Source: an uncultured Bacillaceae bacterium
GTDB lineage: Bacteria > Bacillota > Bacilli > Bacillales > Alkalibacillaceae
Reading direction: 5' to 3'
NCBI GenBank assembly: GCA_937958375.1
Contig: CALGNY010000004.1
Span: 1-14,556, forward strand
DNA: 14,556 nt
This document shows, piece after piece, positions 13,202-14,556 of the stretch. The position numbers and the translations under genes were made by a program. Position 1 is the stretch's first letter, and every line of letters starts with the position of its first letter. The notes beneath the pieces are model-generated. The model saw only the letters and a program-made list of their open reading frames with translations, did not search any database and had not been told where the DNA came from.

Positions 13202-14416
13202 ATGAATGCTTGCGGATTAATTGTAGAATACAATCCATTTCATAATGGACATTTATATCATTTACAAGCATCCAAGGAAAAAATGAAAGCGGATGTAACC
13301 GTTGCGGTCATGAGCGGAAATTTCTTGCAACGAGGCGAGCCAGCCATCATAGACAAATTTTCCAGAACTAATGCCGCCCTTCAAAGTGGTGTGGATGTTG
13401 TCGTTGAGCTGCCGCATATCTTCGCCTGTCAATATGCCGATCTTTTTTCAAAAGGAGCAGTGGCGACATTGACCGCACTAGGTGTCGATTCTCTTTGTTT
13501 CGGAAGTGAAACCGGTGAGATCGATCCTTTTTTGGACGGCTTTAAAAAATGGGAGAAAGGAAAAGAACAGTTTCAGAAGACATTGAAAGAAGGATTGCAG
13601 TCCGGGTTATCTTTTCCGCAGGCAAGTCGAGAGGCTTATCAAAAACTTGATTTGACGAACGATACGTTCGACTTGAGTCAACCGAATAACATTCTTGGTT
13701 TTAGTTATGTCAAAGCCATTCAAGAATTAAACTCGCCAATCAATCCTGAGACCGTAAAACGCACAAAAAGCCAGTACCATGACGAAACGATTGAGCATTC
13801 AATTGCTAGTGCAACCAGCATCAGGCAAGAGCTTTTCAAAGTTCATCAAGTAACCGATTTGGCGAAAAAGGCATTACCACAGGCCACCATCAATCAGCTG
13901 CATCACTATCAAGAAGAAAACAATCGATGGCACGAATGGGAAATCTACTTTCCCTATCTTTTGTACCTCGTAAAGGTTACCCCTGTCGAAATGTTACGAG
14001 ACATTCATGGAGTAATTGAAGGATTAGAGTATCGACTAAGAGAAACGGCTCATCAGGCCAGTCATTTCAGTGAATGGATGTCATTATTGAAAACAAAACG
14101 ATATACACACACGAGATTACAACGTGTATTCGTTCATCTATTGACGCAATTGAAGAAATCTGAAATGGAGCAGGTCCCTTCAATCTCAGAAGCCCCTTAT
14201 GTTCGTTTGTTGGGGATGAACCAAAAAGGAAGACAATATATCAATCAGCAGAAGAAACAAATGAACGTTCCACTGATCACCAATTTGCAAGATTTAACCC
14301 ATGACTTTTTAACAATCGAAGAGCGAGCGGCGGATGCTTATTATGCTCCATTGAATCCTGAAGTGGCTAAGAGGTTGAGAAAACAAGAATTATCCGGGCC
14401 GCTCCTAGTTGAATAG
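13202..14416 (+). CDS. tmcAL: tRNA(Met) cytidine acetate ligase TmcAL (YlbM)
   Basis: Cytoplasmic enzyme that makes N4-acetylcytidine at the wobble base (C34) of elongator tRNA-Met from acetate and ATP via acetyl-adenylate. The 404-aa length is close to that of B. subtilis YlbM. The N-terminal nucleotidyltransferase fold has VEYNPFHNGHLYHLQ (8-22), with the HxGH motif H14-N-G-H17. VAVMSGNFLQRGEPAI (35-50) and DKFSRTNAALQSGVDVVVEL (51-70) follow, all typical of YlbM. The ATG at 13202 follows AAAGGG by about 8 bases. It is divergent from ylbN and convergent with whatever lies right of the window, as ylbM is in B. subtilis. Confidence 0.95.
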   Translation: MNACGLIVEYNPFHNGHLYHLQASKEKMKADVTVAVMSGNFLQRGEPAIIDKFSRTNAALQSGVDVVVELPHIFACQYADLFSKGAVATLTALGVDSLCFGSETGEIDPFLDGFKKWEKGKEQFQKTLKEGLQSGLSFPQASREAYQKLDLTNDTFDLSQPNNILGFSYVKAIQELNSPINPETVKRTKSQYHDETIEHSIASATSIRQELFKVHQVTDLAKKALPQATINQLHHYQEENNRWHEWEIYFPYLLYLVKVTPVEMLRDIHGVIEGLEYRLRETAHQASHFSEWMSLLKTKRYTHTRLQRVFVHLLTQLKKSEMEQVPSISEAPYVRLLGMNQKGRQYINQQKKQMNVPLITNLQDLTHDFLTIEERAADAYYAPLNPEVAKRLRKQELSGPLLVE

Positions 14417-14505
14417 TCTGTATGGGGTAGGGTTTTCGAAGCTATGGAGCCTCTCACCCACTTTGACAGCAAGTAACTAATCCATATCGAAGCCCACAAC
14501 CACCT

Positions 14506-14541
14506 AAAAAGGGAGGCTAAGAAATTTTCTCACAGCCTCCC
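14506..14541 (-). terminator. Terminator of a minus-strand gene beyond the right edge
   Basis: GGGAGGCT (14511-14518) and AGCCTCCC (14534-14541) form a perfect 8-bp stem with a 15-base loop, followed on the minus strand by TTTTT (14510-14506). By synteny the gene to the right could be ylbL. The tmcAL transcript may also end here, since no other clear hairpin follows its stop. Confidence 0.65.
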
Positions 14542-14556
14542 CTCCTATTTACGATG

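Overview
The window is chromosomal DNA from a spore-forming member of the Bacillaceae. The order ylbM, ylbN, rpmF, (a crotonase), gerR/ylbO, ylbP, panE/ylbQ, (a DUF3397-like membrane protein), bshC, mraZ, rsmH, ftsL, pbpB, spoVD follows the Bacillus subtilis ylbM-to-spoVD segment closely, shown here in reverse, so most genes lie on the minus strand. SpoVD and a GerR-type regulator point to an endospore former, and BshC to bacillithiol use. Acidic tails and inserts in PBP2B and YlbN would fit a halotolerant genus, but that is inference.

Right part (10300-14556): tmcAL/ylbM (+) diverges from ylbN-rpmF (-), which has a near-consensus sigma-A promoter and ends in a terminator. A crotonase-fold gene and gerR follow on the minus strand. 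ylbP (+) converges on gerR at a shared bidirectional terminator. A terminator at the far right probably serves a minus-strand gene outside the window.

Middle part (6600-10300): panE, the small membrane protein gene and bshC form a minus-strand unit that ends in a strong terminator at about 6617-6645. The divergent gap between panE and ylbP is filled by about 20 tandem copies of a 21-bp repeat with an internal higher-order duplication.

Left part (1-6582): the start of the division and cell wall (dcw) cluster, mraZ-rsmH-ftsL-pbpB-spoVD, is tightly packed. A set of GTGG boxes on a 10-bp pitch upstream of mraZ looks like the MraZ autoregulatory operator. A good sigma-E promoter lies between pbpB and spoVD, so the cortex transpeptidase can be switched on separately in the mother cell. 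Downstream of spoVD, bases 1-400 hold two families of 50-51-bp tandem repeats. They share one core (TGAGAA..GC.TGTCA) but carry different inverted arms. A 15-base copy of that core also forms the spacer of the spoVD sigma-E promoter.

The genes themselves are conserved and ordinary. The unexplained material is the two non-coding repeat systems and their link to the spoVD promoter.
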